From: Stutzerimonas stutzeri
GTDB taxonomy: Bacteria > Pseudomonadota > Gammaproteobacteria > Pseudomonadales > Pseudomonadaceae
Reading direction: 5' to 3'
Length of the DNA: 64,000 nt
Assembly (NCBI RefSeq): GCF_024448895.1
Contig: NZ_JAMOIC010000004.1
Coordinates: 124,001-188,000 of the forward strand
A program made the translations under genes and the position numbers. Every line of letters starts with the position of its first letter. Positions within the stretch are counted from its first letter, which is position 1. Under the pieces are notes generated by a model. The model was not told where the DNA came from and made no database searches. It saw only the letters and a list, made by a program, of their open reading frames with translations. Shown here one piece after another: positions 48,622-56,640 of this stretch.

Positions 48622-49257
48622 ATGACTTCACAACGCACGCGTGATCGTCTGATCCAGCGTTTATATGAAGAGGGGCTTTCCGATCCGCGAGTGCTCGAAG
48701 TAATCCGACGCACCCCACGCCATCTTTTCGTCGATGAGGCCTTGTCCCATCGGGCCTACGAAGACACTGCATTGCCGATTGGCCATAACCAGACCATTTC
48801 TCAGCCGTTCATGGTGGCGCGCATGAGCGAACTGCTGCTCGCCGATGGGCCACTGGACAAGGTACTGGAGATCGGCACCGGCTCCGGCTACCAGACTGCC
48901 GTGCTGGCGCAACTGGTCGAGCGGGTCTTCTCTGTCGAGCGTATCCAGGCATTGCAGGACAGAGCAAAAGAGCGACTGGTCGAACTCAAGTTGCGCAATG
49001 TGGTCTTTCGCTGGGGTGATGGCTGGGAAGGGTGGCCTGCATTGGCTCCTTACAACGGCATCATCGTTACCGCGGCGGCCGCCGACGTGCCACAGGCCCT
49101 CCTTGATCAACTGGCGCCCGGCGGGCGGCTGGTGATCCCGGTGGGTGTTGGCGAAGTCCAGCAACTGATGCTGATCATTCGAGAGGAAGAGGGTTTTTCC
49201 CGCCACCTGTTGGATACCGTACGCTTCGTGCCGCTGCTCAATGGACCTGTAGTTTGA
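48622..49257 (+). CDS. pcm: Protein-L-isoaspartate O-methyltransferase
   Basis: 211 residues from ATG 48622, the usual length. It methylates isoaspartate in aged proteins to start their repair. S-adenosylmethionine-binding motif: [18 protein letters not shown]; the catalytic region is [21 protein letters not shown] at 48580 that overlaps the surE stop is also in frame and would add 14 residues; homologues begin at [11 protein letters not shown], so the later start is preferred. Confidence 0.95.
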   Translation: MTSQRTRDRLIQRLYEEGLSDPRVLEVIRRTPRHLFVDEALSHRAYEDTALPIGHNQTISQPFMVARMSELLLADGPLDKVLEIGTGSGYQTAVLAQLVERVFSVERIQALQDRAKERLVELKLRNVVFRWGDGWEGWPALAPYNGIIVTAAAADVPQALLDQLAPGGRLVIPVGVGEVQQLMLIIREEEGFSRHLLDTVRFVPLLNGPVV

Positions 49258-49274
49258 TCTCAGCGGAAGGAAGC

Positions 49275-50210
49275 ATGAAGAACGCTTTGTTGTTGTACGC
49301 CAAAGGCATGGCCATGGGCGCTGCGGATGTCGTGCCTGGCGTGTCGGGCGGGACTGTTGCATTCATCACTGGCATTTACGACGAGCTGCTTCGCTCCATA
49401 GCCGCGGTTCCGAATGCCGTTGCGCCGCTACTCAAAGGGCGATTCACCGAAGCGTGGCGCACGGCCAACGCGAGTTTTCTCCTGGTTCTGTTCGCCGGCA
49501 TTCTCACCAGTGTTCTGAGCCTTGCGAAACTGATCACCTACCTTCTCGAAGAGCATCCGATACCGGTCTGGTCGTTCTTCTTCGGTCTGATTCTGGTGTC
49601 GGTCCATTTGGTCGGCAAGGAAATCCAGAGACGCACCCTGTCGCGGCTGGTCAGCCTGTGCCTGGGCATCGCCTTCGCCTATTGGATCACCGTGGCGGCG
49701 CCTGTGCAGTGGAGTGCGAGTAGCGTCAGCCTGTTCTTTGCCGGCGCCATTGCGATCTGCGCAATGATCCTTCCCGGTATCTCGGGCAGCTTCATTCTGG
49801 TTCTGCTAGGCCTTTATCCGATCATTCTGGGCGCGGTGAAGGCGCTTGATCTGGGTGTGATGATGACCTTTGCTGCTGGCTGCCTGGTAGGGTTGCTGAG
49901 CTTCGCCCGCATCCTGAGCTGGGTGCTACAGCGGTGGCGAGACCTCACCTTGGCATTTCTCACAGGCCTGATGCTGGGCTCCCTGAACAAGGTCTGGCCC
50001 TGGAAAGAAACACTGACCTGGCGTACCGACTCCCATGGCGAGCGCGTGCCGCTCCTGGAGCAGAATCTGTCTCCAGGTGCCTACGGCGACCTGACCGGGC
50101 AGGATCCGCAGCTGCTCCTGGCAATACTTCTTGCGGTTGCCGGAATCGTTCTTGTGCTTGGGCTTGAGTGGTTTGCAAGACGTCACCAGCCAGCCGCACA
50201 AAGCGTCTGA
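49275..50210 (+). CDS. DUF368 membrane protein, probable undecaprenyl-phosphate translocase (PopT-like)
   Basis: 311 residues with about eight hydrophobic segments. Two copies of the family motif are seen: GAADVVPGVSGG (15-26) and LPGISGS (about 162). This internal repeat is typical of DUF368. Members were recently shown to help return undecaprenyl phosphate across the membrane for reuse in envelope synthesis, alongside DedA-family UptA; function here is inferred. The ATG follows GGAAGGA 17 bases after pcm. In the P. aeruginosa gene order nlpD follows pcm directly, so this gene is an insertion in the series. Confidence 0.85.
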   Translation: MKNALLLYAKGMAMGAADVVPGVSGGTVAFITGIYDELLRSIAAVPNAVAPLLKGRFTEAWRTANASFLLVLFAGILTSVLSLAKLITYLLEEHPIPVWSFFFGLILVSVHLVGKEIQRRTLSRLVSLCLGIAFAYWITVAAPVQWSASSVSLFFAGAIAICAMILPGISGSFILVLLGLYPIILGAVKALDLGVMMTFAAGCLVGLLSFARILSWVLQRWRDLTLAFLTGLMLGSLNKVWPWKETLTWRTDSHGERVPLLEQNLSPGAYGDLTGQDPQLLLAILLAVAGIVLVLGLEWFARRHQPAAQSV

Positions 50211-50239
50211 ACCGATTTGTCGATCTTAGGGAGCGGGCA

Positions 50240-51082
50240 TTGAAGCTCACAGCCAGCATGCGGTGGATACGCAGTTCGTCATTCCGTTGCGCGCTTGCAG
50301 CCATATTGGCTGGTTCGTTGCTGGCCGGTTGCGCAAGCTCGCCGTCTGGTGGAGTGAGCGTCGTTGACCGTAACAACAGAGACCGCGTAACAAGCGGGCA
50401 GTACGTTGTCAGGCGTGGCGACACGCTCTGGTCGATTGCATTCCGCTTTGGTTGGGATTGGCGCGACCTTGCCCGAGTCAACAACATCCAGCCACCGCAT
50501 GTCATCTATCCCGGCCAGACGATTCGTTTCAGCGGGCAAGCGCCCCGCACCGCTGCCGCTCGTCCGGTCACACCGCCTCCGGCATCAACGCCCAGTACGC
50601 CGACCGTAGTGACCAACCCGGTGCCGACTCCACCGCCGCTTTCGCGACCTAGCGCACCGGCGGCCAAGCCCCCCGCGGCGAGTACGCCGATCAAGCCAGT
50701 TGCCCGCTCTGCAAGCGGTTGGGCGTGGCCCGCCGGAGGCGCTGTGATCGGTCGGTTTTCCTCAAACGGCAGTTTGAATAAAGGAATTGATATCGCAGGG
50801 GAATTAGGACAGCCTGTTTTAGCTGCTTCTGATGGGGCTGTTGTGTACGCCGGCAGTGGTTTACGGGGTTACGGCGAACTTGTGATCATCAAGCACAGCG
50901 ATACCTATGTAAGTGCCTACGGCCACAACCGCAGGCTGCTGGTTCAGGAGGGTCAACAAGTCAAAGCTGGGCAAACAATTGCCGAGATGGGATCGACTGG
51001 AACCGACCGGGTGAAGCTGCACTTTGAGATTCGCCGCCAAGGCAAACCTGTAGATCCGCTGCAATACCTGCCAAAGCGATGA
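50240..51082 (+). CDS. nlpD: Lipoprotein NlpD, LysM and LytM (M23-like) domains
   Basis: About 280 residues. A lipoprotein signal ends in LLAGC; then a LysM domain (YVVRRGDTLWSIAFRFGWDW), a Pro/Ala/Thr-rich linker and a C-terminal M23-like domain. The M23 fold is degenerate: the first zinc ligand His is replaced in NKGIDIAG, while LHFEIR keeps one. This is typical of NlpD, which activates the amidase AmiC during cell separation and does not cut peptidoglycan itself. Start uncertain: TTG 50240 has GGGAGCGG upstream, ATG 50258 has none. The rpoS promoter is expected inside this gene. Confidence 0.9.
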   Translation: MKLTASMRWIRSSSFRCALAAILAGSLLAGCASSPSGGVSVVDRNNRDRVTSGQYVVRRGDTLWSIAFRFGWDWRDLARVNNIQPPHVIYPGQTIRFSGQAPRTAAARPVTPPPASTPSTPTVVTNPVPTPPPLSRPSAPAAKPPAASTPIKPVARSASGWAWPAGGAVIGRFSSNGSLNKGIDIAGELGQPVLAASDGAVVYAGSGLRGYGELVIIKHSDTYVSAYGHNRRLLVQEGQQVKAGQTIAEMGSTGTDRVKLHFEIRRQGKPVDPLQYLPKR

Positions 51083-51179
51083 TTTGATGCTGCCTGTTCT
51101 GGCACTAGGAGGGGCTTGAGCGATACCAGGGAGGTGTGCCGCCCGAGCCTGTTGTCGAACTCAGAACAGGAAAACAATA

Positions 51180-52178
51180 ATGGCTCTCAAAAAAGAAGTG
51201 CCGGAGTTTGACGTAGACGATGCCGTTCTACTGATGGAACCTTCCGCGGACGTGGATTCGATCACCGAGATCCCACGCGCTGGTTCAGCTGGCACCAAGT
51301 CCAAGACCGCAACGGTCAAGCAACACAAGTTTGTCGACTACACCCGCGCGCTCGACGCCACTCAGCTTTACCTCAACGAAATTGGTTTTTCCCCTCTGTT
51401 GACTCCCGAACAGGAAGTGCACTTTGCGCGCCTCGCGCAGAAGGGCGATCCGGCCGGGCGCAAGCGCATGATCGAAAGCAACCTGCGGTTGGTAGTGAAA
51501 ATCGCGCGCCGCTATGTGAACCGAGGGCTGTCCCTGCTGGATCTGGTCGAAGAGGGCAACCTGGGCTTGATACGCGCGGTCGAGAAATTCGATCCAGAGC
51601 GTGGTTTCCGTTTCTCCACCTATGCCACCTGGTGGATCAGACAGACGATCGAACGGGCGATCATGAATCAGACCCGGACCATCCGACTGCCGATTCACGT
51701 GGTCAAGGAGCTGAACGTCTATCTCCGTGCTGCGCGCGAACTGACCCAGAAGCTTGACCATGAACCCAGCCCCGAAGAAATCGCCAATCTGCTTGAGAAG
51801 CCTGTTGCCGAGGTCAAGCGGATGTTGGGGCTAAACGAGCGCGTCACCTCGGTAGACGTGTCACTTGGCCCAGATACCGACAAAACGTTGCTCGACACGC
51901 TGACTGACGATCGCCCTAGCGATCCATGTGATTTATTACTCGATGACGATCTGTCAGAAAGCATCGATCAATGGCTGTCGGACCTTACCGAAAAGCAGCG
52001 TGAAGTCGTGATTCGGCGGTTTGGATTGCGCGGCCATGAGAGTTGTACGCTTGAGGAAGTCGGCCAGGAAATCGGGCTGACCCGCGAGCGGGTGCGTCAG
52101 ATCCAGGTCGAGGCGCTCAAGCGGTTACGTGAAATTCTCGAGCGTAACGGCCTGTCTAGCGAATCATTGTTCCGCTGA
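51180..52178 (+). CDS. rpoS: RNA polymerase sigma factor RpoS
   Basis: 332 residues. It controls the stationary-phase and general stress response. Region 1.2 begins [20 protein letters not shown]; region 2 has [20 protein letters not shown] and [20 protein letters not shown]; region 4.2 ends in the helix-turn-helix [20 protein letters not shown]. The 97-base gap after nlpD contains AACAGGAAAACA before the ATG as ribosome-binding site. A hairpin follows, then the RsmZ locus, as in other Pseudomonas. Confidence 0.98.
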   Translation: MALKKEVPEFDVDDAVLLMEPSADVDSITEIPRAGSAGTKSKTATVKQHKFVDYTRALDATQLYLNEIGFSPLLTPEQEVHFARLAQKGDPAGRKRMIESNLRLVVKIARRYVNRGLSLLDLVEEGNLGLIRAVEKFDPERGFRFSTYATWWIRQTIERAIMNQTRTIRLPIHVVKELNVYLRAARELTQKLDHEPSPEEIANLLEKPVAEVKRMLGLNERVTSVDVSLGPDTDKTLLDTLTDDRPSDPCDLLLDDDLSESIDQWLSDLTEKQREVVIRRFGLRGHESCTLEEVGQEIGLTRERVRQIQVEALKRLREILERNGLSSESLFR

Positions 52179-52190
52179 AAGTGACGCATC

Positions 52191-52216
52191 CTCCTCACCA
52201 TTCCGGTGGGGAGGAG
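52191..52216 (+). terminator. Hairpin downstream of rpoS
   Basis: CTCCTC-ACC (52191-52199) pairs with GGT and GAGGAG (52205-52216), with a GGG bulge, around an ATTCC loop. There is no clear T-run, so termination strength is uncertain. It lies 13 bases after the rpoS stop. Confidence 0.45.
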
Positions 52217-52319
52217 CGGTTCGTCCCAGCCCGCTCCTGCAGATTCCATTTCTTGGTTTCACCGTCGCGGCTAAGGGTTAATCCCTGATCGCGCGGATTT
52301 CCCCTTTCTCTATTCGAGA

Positions 52320-52337
52320 TGTAAGCAATTGCTTACA
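52320..52337. promoter_or_regulatory. GacA upstream activating site of rsmZ
   Basis: TGTAAGCAATTGCTTACA is a perfect 18-base palindrome matching the known GacA site TGTAAG-N6-CTTACA. A further half site TGTAAGC follows at about 52342. It is centred about 180 bases before the predicted rsmZ start, the distance found in P. aeruginosa. The AT-rich stretch 52380-52440 between site and promoter resembles the linker bound there by MvaT-type or IHF proteins. Confidence 0.92.
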
Positions 52338-52474
52338 GTGCGTGTAAGCAAAGCGTGCAAAGGTGATCCGGCAGATGTCGTAAACGAAATTTATTGTTCC
52401 GTAAGTCATTGTTTAAAAAAGAAAGTGAAAATAAATCGGATAGTGGCAGCGTAGCCATCATGCATTTTTCCAAG

Positions 52475-52502
52475 TTGCTGTTGTCATCCAAAGCCTTAAT
52501 AT
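52475..52502 (+). promoter_or_regulatory. Predicted sigma-70-type promoter of rsmZ
   Basis: TTGCTG (52475-52480) and TAATAT (52497-52502) with a 16-base spacer. This predicts transcription starting near 52508-52510, immediately before the first hairpin of RsmZ. Confidence 0.65.
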
Positions 52503-52508
52503 CGCACC

Positions 52509-52645
52509 CGTGCTTAAGGACAAGCACAGCCGGCAAGGATGTCGGTAAGGAACGACCGTAGGATGCGGTTCATCAGGATGATGAGCAGGAAATAGAGGGA
52601 TGCATGGAAGGAGGCGGGCGGGGGTTAAACCCCGCCCCTTTTTTT
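52509..52645 (+). ncRNA. rsmZ: Small regulatory RNA RsmZ
   Basis: An RNA of about 137 bases that titrates the translational repressor RsmA/CsrA. Four hairpins present GGA in the loop: GTGCTT-AAGGAC-AAGCAC (from 52510), CCGGC-AAGGAT-GTCGG, ACCGT-AGGAT-GCGGT and TCATC-AGGAT-GATGA. Further unpaired GGA copies lie between them and in AGCAGGAAATAGAGGGA. The 3' end is a strong terminator, GGGCGGGG / CCCCGCCC around GTTAAA, with seven T (52639-52645). The gene lies downstream of rpoS on the same strand, its standard Pseudomonas position, and has a GacA site upstream. No protein-coding frame is likely here. Confidence 0.93.
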
Positions 52646-52730
52646 GCCTGCGATTTACCGCGTGTCAGTCTGCCGAACGACTTCGATGCTGGGTGTCCTA
52701 TGTTAGGTACTCAAAGTAGAGGAATTCACA

Positions 52731-52877
52731 ATGAGCAGTACAGACCCGAATCAACCTACGCAGTCGGAACAGGATCATGAGGATCCTGCGAAGCGCCATC
52801 CAGATGAAGCTGACGAGGATCAGCTGGATGAAGCACTGGAAGAAACGTTCCCGGCCAGTGATCCCATCTCCCCTTAA
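52731..52877 (+). CDS. Small acidic protein with ETFPASDP motif
   Basis: 48 residues, very acidic, no signal or membrane segment. AGAGGA lies eight bases before the ATG. The sequence begins MSSTDPNQPTQSEQD and ends with LDEALEETFPASDPISP. That C-terminal block, LDxAL-x-(E/D)-(T/S)-FPASDP, recurs at the end of many short proteobacterial proteins of unknown role, so the gene is likely real despite its size. It occupies the position after rsmZ where P. aeruginosa has fdxA. Function unknown. Confidence 0.75.
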   Translation: MSSTDPNQPTQSEQDHEDPAKRHPDEADEDQLDEALEETFPASDPISP

Positions 52878-52904
52878 ACGGGGCCGGTACTCCAGCTGCC
52901 AGTC

Positions 52905-53312
52905 TCAAGCGCTCAGTCGCTGAACCAGTGCAGCTATGATCTGTTCGCGCAGCAGTGGGGCAAGCACGTACTGCTGCTGTGCATGCAGATCCAGCCACGC
53001 CAACTCCTCGATTTCAGCCTGTGCCCTCACGGCACCTTTCAGGCTTCCCACAAAGACATCCGCTTCTACCCAGTGATTCGGTTCGTTGGCTGCTCTTGCC
53101 TGAAAGTGGCCAAGCGATTGGAGTTCTGAGGTGTCGATATCCAGATTCAGCTCCTCCTTCAGCTCTCTTCCAAGCGCATCGAGCGGCGCTTCCCCAGATT
53201 CGATCTTGCCGCCTGGAAGCATGAACACCTCAGTGCCGCGTTTACGGACGATCAGCAATTTGCCGGCGTCGTTCACCAGGCAAGCCGTGGCAATCTTCAA
53301 AATGTTGGGCAT
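52905..53312 (-). CDS. Nudix hydrolase
   Basis: 135 residues. The Nudix box reads GKIESGE-x7-RELKEELNLD, with all acidic metal ligands of the REUxEE core but Asn in place of the conserved Gly near the end. Nudix enzymes hydrolyse nucleoside diphosphates linked to another group; the substrate cannot be predicted. It resembles the small MutT/NUDIX proteins of Pseudomonas. It overlaps the end of the acetyltransferase gene upstream by 16 bases and is probably translated with it. Confidence 0.88.
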   Translation of the reverse strand: MPNILKIATACLVNDAGKLLIVRKRGTEVFMLPGGKIESGEAPLDALGRELKEELNLDIDTSELQSLGHFQARAANEPNHWVEADVFVGSLKGAVRAQAEIEELAWLDLHAQQQYVLAPLLREQIIAALVQRLSA

Positions 53313-53728
53313 GTGAGCTCGCTGTTGTAGTGCATCGCCGTCAGCGTTTTATGCCGGTTGTAACGTTCGAGCCGGGAGGTCAGCGAGTCCGGCAGCGTCG
53401 TAGCCCTGCAGAACCCCATCTGCTGATAGAAGGTCATCAGTGTCGGCTCGCAAAATAGCCATACGGGGCCCTCGCAAGCAACAAGCGCGCGCGATACCAG
53501 GCACTTGGCGAGGCCGCGACCACGGTGGCCGGGTGCGACCAGTAAGCCGGTCAGCCATTTGCCTCCGGCTACATCGGACAGGCACAACCCGGCCACGATC
53601 TCTGGCTGGCCTGCGACCCAGTAGCCGGCGTCAGCTGGCGCACGCATATGGCTGCGGTGGCTCCGATAAAACTTGCTCAGCAGTGGCCGATGTTCACTCG
53701 GCAACTGGCGTATCAGATCTGTCTGCAC
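53297..53728 (-). CDS. GNAT-family N-acetyltransferase
   Basis: 143 residues starting at GTG with AAGGA seven bases upstream. The acetyl-CoA-binding motif A is TGLLVAPGHRGRGLAKCLVS (Q/R-x-x-G-x-G/A as HRGRGLA), and the C-terminal TFYQQMGFCRA is motif B. Substrate unknown. It is the first gene of a two-gene unit with the Nudix hydrolase and is divergent from the symporter, 159 bases away. Confidence 0.85.
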   Translation of the reverse strand: MQTDLIRQLPSEHRPLLSKFYRSHRSHMRAPADAGYWVAGQPEIVAGLCLSDVAGGKWLTGLLVAPGHRGRGLAKCLVSRALVACEGPVWLFCEPTLMTFYQQMGFCRATTLPDSLTSRLERYNRHKTLTAMHYNSELTCPTF

Positions 53729-53887
53729 GGAAGTCCTTTCAAGCTGCGGCAGCCAATCGCGGCGATTTCCTGCAACCCGCGCCGGACGTGAGTATGCGGA
53801 CGCTTATTCCGTTCATCCGAACGCTGAAATTTTTGGACATAAATCAGGTTCTCAGAATGACCAGCCCTCCAACTAGGACATAACAAT

Positions 53888-55828
53888 ATGTTGGATCTAC
53901 TGATAGTCATGGCTTTCATCCTCTACGGCCTGAGTTCCGGTTTGCGCGCACGGGGTAAGGCATCCAAGAGTCTCGACGAGTATTTCCTCGCGGGCAGAAC
54001 GATCAAGGGCTGGAAGGCCGGCTTTTCCATGGGGGCGACGCAATTTGCGGCCGATACACCCCTGCTGGTCACGGGCTTGGTCGCGACGGCCGGTATTTTC
54101 GCGCTATGGCGTCTTTGGATCTACGGCCTGGCGTTCCTGCTGATGGCATTCGTCTTCGCAGTGGGATGGCGTCGAGCCGGTGTGTTGACCGATGCTGAGC
54201 TGACGCGTGTGCGCTACAGCGGCAGAGGCGTTACCGCGCTACGTTTGCTCAAGGCCATCTACTACGGCACCGTAATCAATTGCGTCGTGCTGGCCATGGT
54301 ATTGGTGGCGGCTATTCGTATCGCTGAGGTGTTCCTGCCGTGGCACCTGTGGCTTCCAGCAGGCATCTACGAGCCCATCGTCGGATTCATCTCCAGTACA
54401 GGCATCCAGCTTGGCGAAAGTATCACCGGGCTCGAGCCTGCGATGATGAGCGCCAACAACCTCATATCGATTCTGCTGATCCTAGCGTTTACGGCGATGT
54501 ATTCAATCACTGGCGGGTTGCGTGCGGTGGTGCAGACCGATGTCGTGCAGTTCAGCCTGGCGATGGTCGGGACGCTGCTGTATGCCTGGTTCGTGGTAGA
54601 CGCCGCCGGCGGCCTCGGCGGGCTCACGGACCGTATCGTTGAACTGTACGGCGCGGACCAAGCTAGCAAGATGCTGTCCTTCTCACCCCCGGCGGATGCT
54701 GGCGAGGCACTGATGCCTTTTCTGGTGATCGTTGGCCTGCAGTGGTTCTTTCAGATGAATTCCGATGGCACTGGCTATCTCGCGCAGCGAAGCATGGCCT
54801 GCCCGACAGACCGTGACGCGAGAATTGCCGGGCTGGTGTTTTCCTGGCTGCAGATCTTCCTTCGGAGCCTGTTCTGGATGGCTATTGCGGTCGGTTTACT
54901 GGTGCTCTATCCGTTTACGCCGGCAGAAATGGCCGGTGATGGCTTTACCGCAGGACGAGAAGCGCTGTTTGTTCAAGGGATCGAAGACTTGCTGCCGCCG
55001 GGTGTACGCGGCCTGATGCTCGTCGGCCTGCTGGCCGCGCTGGCATCAACCGTTGATACGCACCTCAATTGGGGCGCGTCCTACTGGAGTAACGACGTTT
55101 ACGGTGGCGTGTTTGCACCCCATGTGCTGAAGCGCAAACCCAGGGATCGTGAGCTGGTGCTGGTGGCGCGCCTGTCGAATGTGCTGATCCTGGCAATCGC
55201 CATGATCATCATGGCCAACCTTGGATCGATTCAGACGGCCTGGTTCATTTCGCTGCTCTTCGGTGCTGGAATGGGGTCTGTGCTGGTTCTGCGCTGGCTC
55301 TGGGAGCGGATAAATCTCTATTCGGAGCTGACCGCTATGGCCGTGTCGCTGATCACTGCGCCACTGCTTCTCTACTACCTCGGCACTGATCCTGAACGTG
55401 AGTGGGTCCGACTTGGAATAATGGCGCTGACCACCACCTCGGCCGCCATCCTGGTTACCTTCATCACGCCTGCAACCGATGATGCAACGCTGAAGCGGTT
55501 CTACCGTCGTGTTCGGCCGTTCGGTTTCTGGCGCAACGCAGCAATGCTCAACGGGGTGGCCGCCTCCGTCTCGATCAAGGCACTGGGTACTCGACTGTTT
55601 GCCGTTGCGGTAACCGCTGTTTCGCTCTTCTCATTGCTGGTCGGTGTAGGTCGCTTGATGTTTCCGCCACCGAACGGATCATCAATGATCAGCTGGATCT
55701 GCATCGCAGTGGGTTTGTTGTTGATCCCGGTCTGGTTGCGAATCGCCATGGGGCGCGATTTCGATACGGATCCTGAAGACGAGTTGATGCTGGACGAGAC
55801 AACTGTTGATCAGAGAAATACGGTCTGA
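53888..55828 (+). CDS. Sodium:solute symporter family (SSS) transporter
   Basis: 646 residues, about 13-14 membrane helices, longer than PutP. The N-terminal part DEYFLAGRTIKGWKAGFSMG is the SSS signature (a Y-F-L-A-G-R motif before the second helix), followed by ATQFAADTPLLVTGLVA; AALASTVDTHLNWGASYWSN (about residue 390) holds the conserved Ser/Thr of the sodium site. The C-terminal 100 residues add two helices and an acidic tail. The solute is not predictable. AGGA lies before the ATG. A large inverted repeat follows the gene. Confidence 0.88.
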   Translation: MLDLLIVMAFILYGLSSGLRARGKASKSLDEYFLAGRTIKGWKAGFSMGATQFAADTPLLVTGLVATAGIFALWRLWIYGLAFLLMAFVFAVGWRRAGVLTDAELTRVRYSGRGVTALRLLKAIYYGTVINCVVLAMVLVAAIRIAEVFLPWHLWLPAGIYEPIVGFISSTGIQLGESITGLEPAMMSANNLISILLILAFTAMYSITGGLRAVVQTDVVQFSLAMVGTLLYAWFVVDAAGGLGGLTDRIVELYGADQASKMLSFSPPADAGEALMPFLVIVGLQWFFQMNSDGTGYLAQRSMACPTDRDARIAGLVFSWLQIFLRSLFWMAIAVGLLVLYPFTPAEMAGDGFTAGREALFVQGIEDLLPPGVRGLMLVGLLAALASTVDTHLNWGASYWSNDVYGGVFAPHVLKRKPRDRELVLVARLSNVLILAIAMIIMANLGSIQTAWFISLLFGAGMGSVLVLRWLWERINLYSELTAMAVSLITAPLLLYYLGTDPEREWVRLGIMALTTTSAAILVTFITPATDDATLKRFYRRVRPFGFWRNAAMLNGVAASVSIKALGTRLFAVAVTAVSLFSLLVGVGRLMFPPPNGSSMISWICIAVGLLLIPVWLRIAMGRDFDTDPEDELMLDETTVDQRNTV

Positions 55829-55847
55829 ATGTTCGAAGAGAAATAAG

Positions 55848-55911
55848 CCGCTTCGCTAGTTTTAAAGTCGTCATTTGGTTTCTGGTTCAGGCTAATAAAC
55901 TAGCGAAGCGG
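55848..55911. repeat. 15-bp perfect inverted repeat after the symporter gene
   Basis: CCGCTTCGCTAGTTT (55848-55862) and AAACTAGCGAAGCGG (55897-55911) are exact complements with a 34-base spacer. It starts 20 bases after the stop. It may be the symporter terminator in extended form, a regulatory cruciform, or the ends of a small non-coding element. AT-rich sequence follows. Confidence 0.75.
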
Positions 55912-55964
55912 TAATAATTAAACGACCATACATCAATGGTTTATAAGATATTCCTAAAATAAAG

Positions 55965-55979
55965 TGAACAGTCTGTTCA
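55965..55979. promoter_or_regulatory. Palindrome upstream of the outer-membrane protein gene, candidate operator
   Basis: TGAACA-GTC-TGTTCA, 6-base arms and a 3-base centre, 72 bases before the start of the gene. Its form suits a dimeric regulator. The sequence around it is AT-rich and probably contains the promoter, but no factor can be named. Confidence 0.45.
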
Positions 55980-56051
55980 TGCTCATGTCACTTGCATACG
56001 CATCAGAAAGTTGCGTATCCGACATAGCTATGAAGAACAAGAGGTGTTGTC

Positions 56052-56567
56052 ATGAACAAACTTTTCAAAACTTCCCTCCTTGTCGCCGCCATGCTTCCTG
56101 CGATTGCAGTTGCCGCACCTGTGGCAGGTGATCGAGAAGTAACTCTGGGTGGCGCGGGCAGCAGCGATAAGAGCTTCGACGATACGGTGTTCTCCGTACA
56201 GGGTAGTTGGGGTACTTATCTGGACGAAGCCTCCATGTGGGGTGTCCGTCAGACAGTAAACGCACGTGATTCCGAGGGCGAAAGCGTGCAGTTCGATGGC
56301 TCCACCCGTGTGTTCTACGACTATCACTTCGGTAGCGGTAATACCCGTCCCTTCGTAGGTGTAAGCGTCGGCGGCATCTATGGCGAAGAGGTCGATGAGA
56401 CCTTCATGGGCGGCCCGGAAATCGGAATCAAGCATTGGGTGCAGGACAAGACCTTCATCACTGCTATGGCCGAGTATCAGTTCCTGTTCAAAAGCGGGAG
56501 CGATGCGCAAGACCGTTACGATGATGGCGCGTTCTTCTACAGCGTAGGTATCGGTTACAACTACTAA
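56052..56567 (+). CDS. Small outer-membrane beta-barrel-like protein, exported
   Basis: 171 residues. A signal peptide (MNKLFKTSLLVAAMLPAIAVAA, cleavage near AVA-A) is followed by alternating polar and hydrophobic strands rich in Gly and Tyr, ending in the aromatic C-terminus SVGIGYNY typical of outer-membrane barrels. The size suits an eight-stranded barrel of the OmpX/OmpW type. No function can be assigned. AAGAGG precedes the ATG. A strong hairpin follows. Confidence 0.75.
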   Translation: MNKLFKTSLLVAAMLPAIAVAAPVAGDREVTLGGAGSSDKSFDDTVFSVQGSWGTYLDEASMWGVRQTVNARDSEGESVQFDGSTRVFYDYHFGSGNTRPFVGVSVGGIYGEEVDETFMGGPEIGIKHWVQDKTFITAMAEYQFLFKSGSDAQDRYDDGAFFYSVGIGYNY

Positions 56568-56574
56568 GCGTAAT

Positions 56575-56603
56575 GAGTGCGATGCCCTAACGGCATCGCA
56601 CTC
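56575..56603 (+). terminator. Hairpin after the outer-membrane protein gene
   Basis: GAGTGCGATGCC (56575-56586) and GGCATCGCACTC (56592-56603) form a perfect 12-bp stem with a 5-base loop, seven bases after the stop. There is no T-run; it probably ends the transcript or protects its 3' end. Confidence 0.65.
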
Positions 56604-56640
56604 GCACTTGCGCTGCGCTTGTTAATTGCAGTTTTCAAAT

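Noticed and set aside
52333-52536. Minus-strand open frame of 67 codons in the rsmZ region
   Set aside because: It overlaps the GacA site and rsmZ promoter and has no features of a protein.
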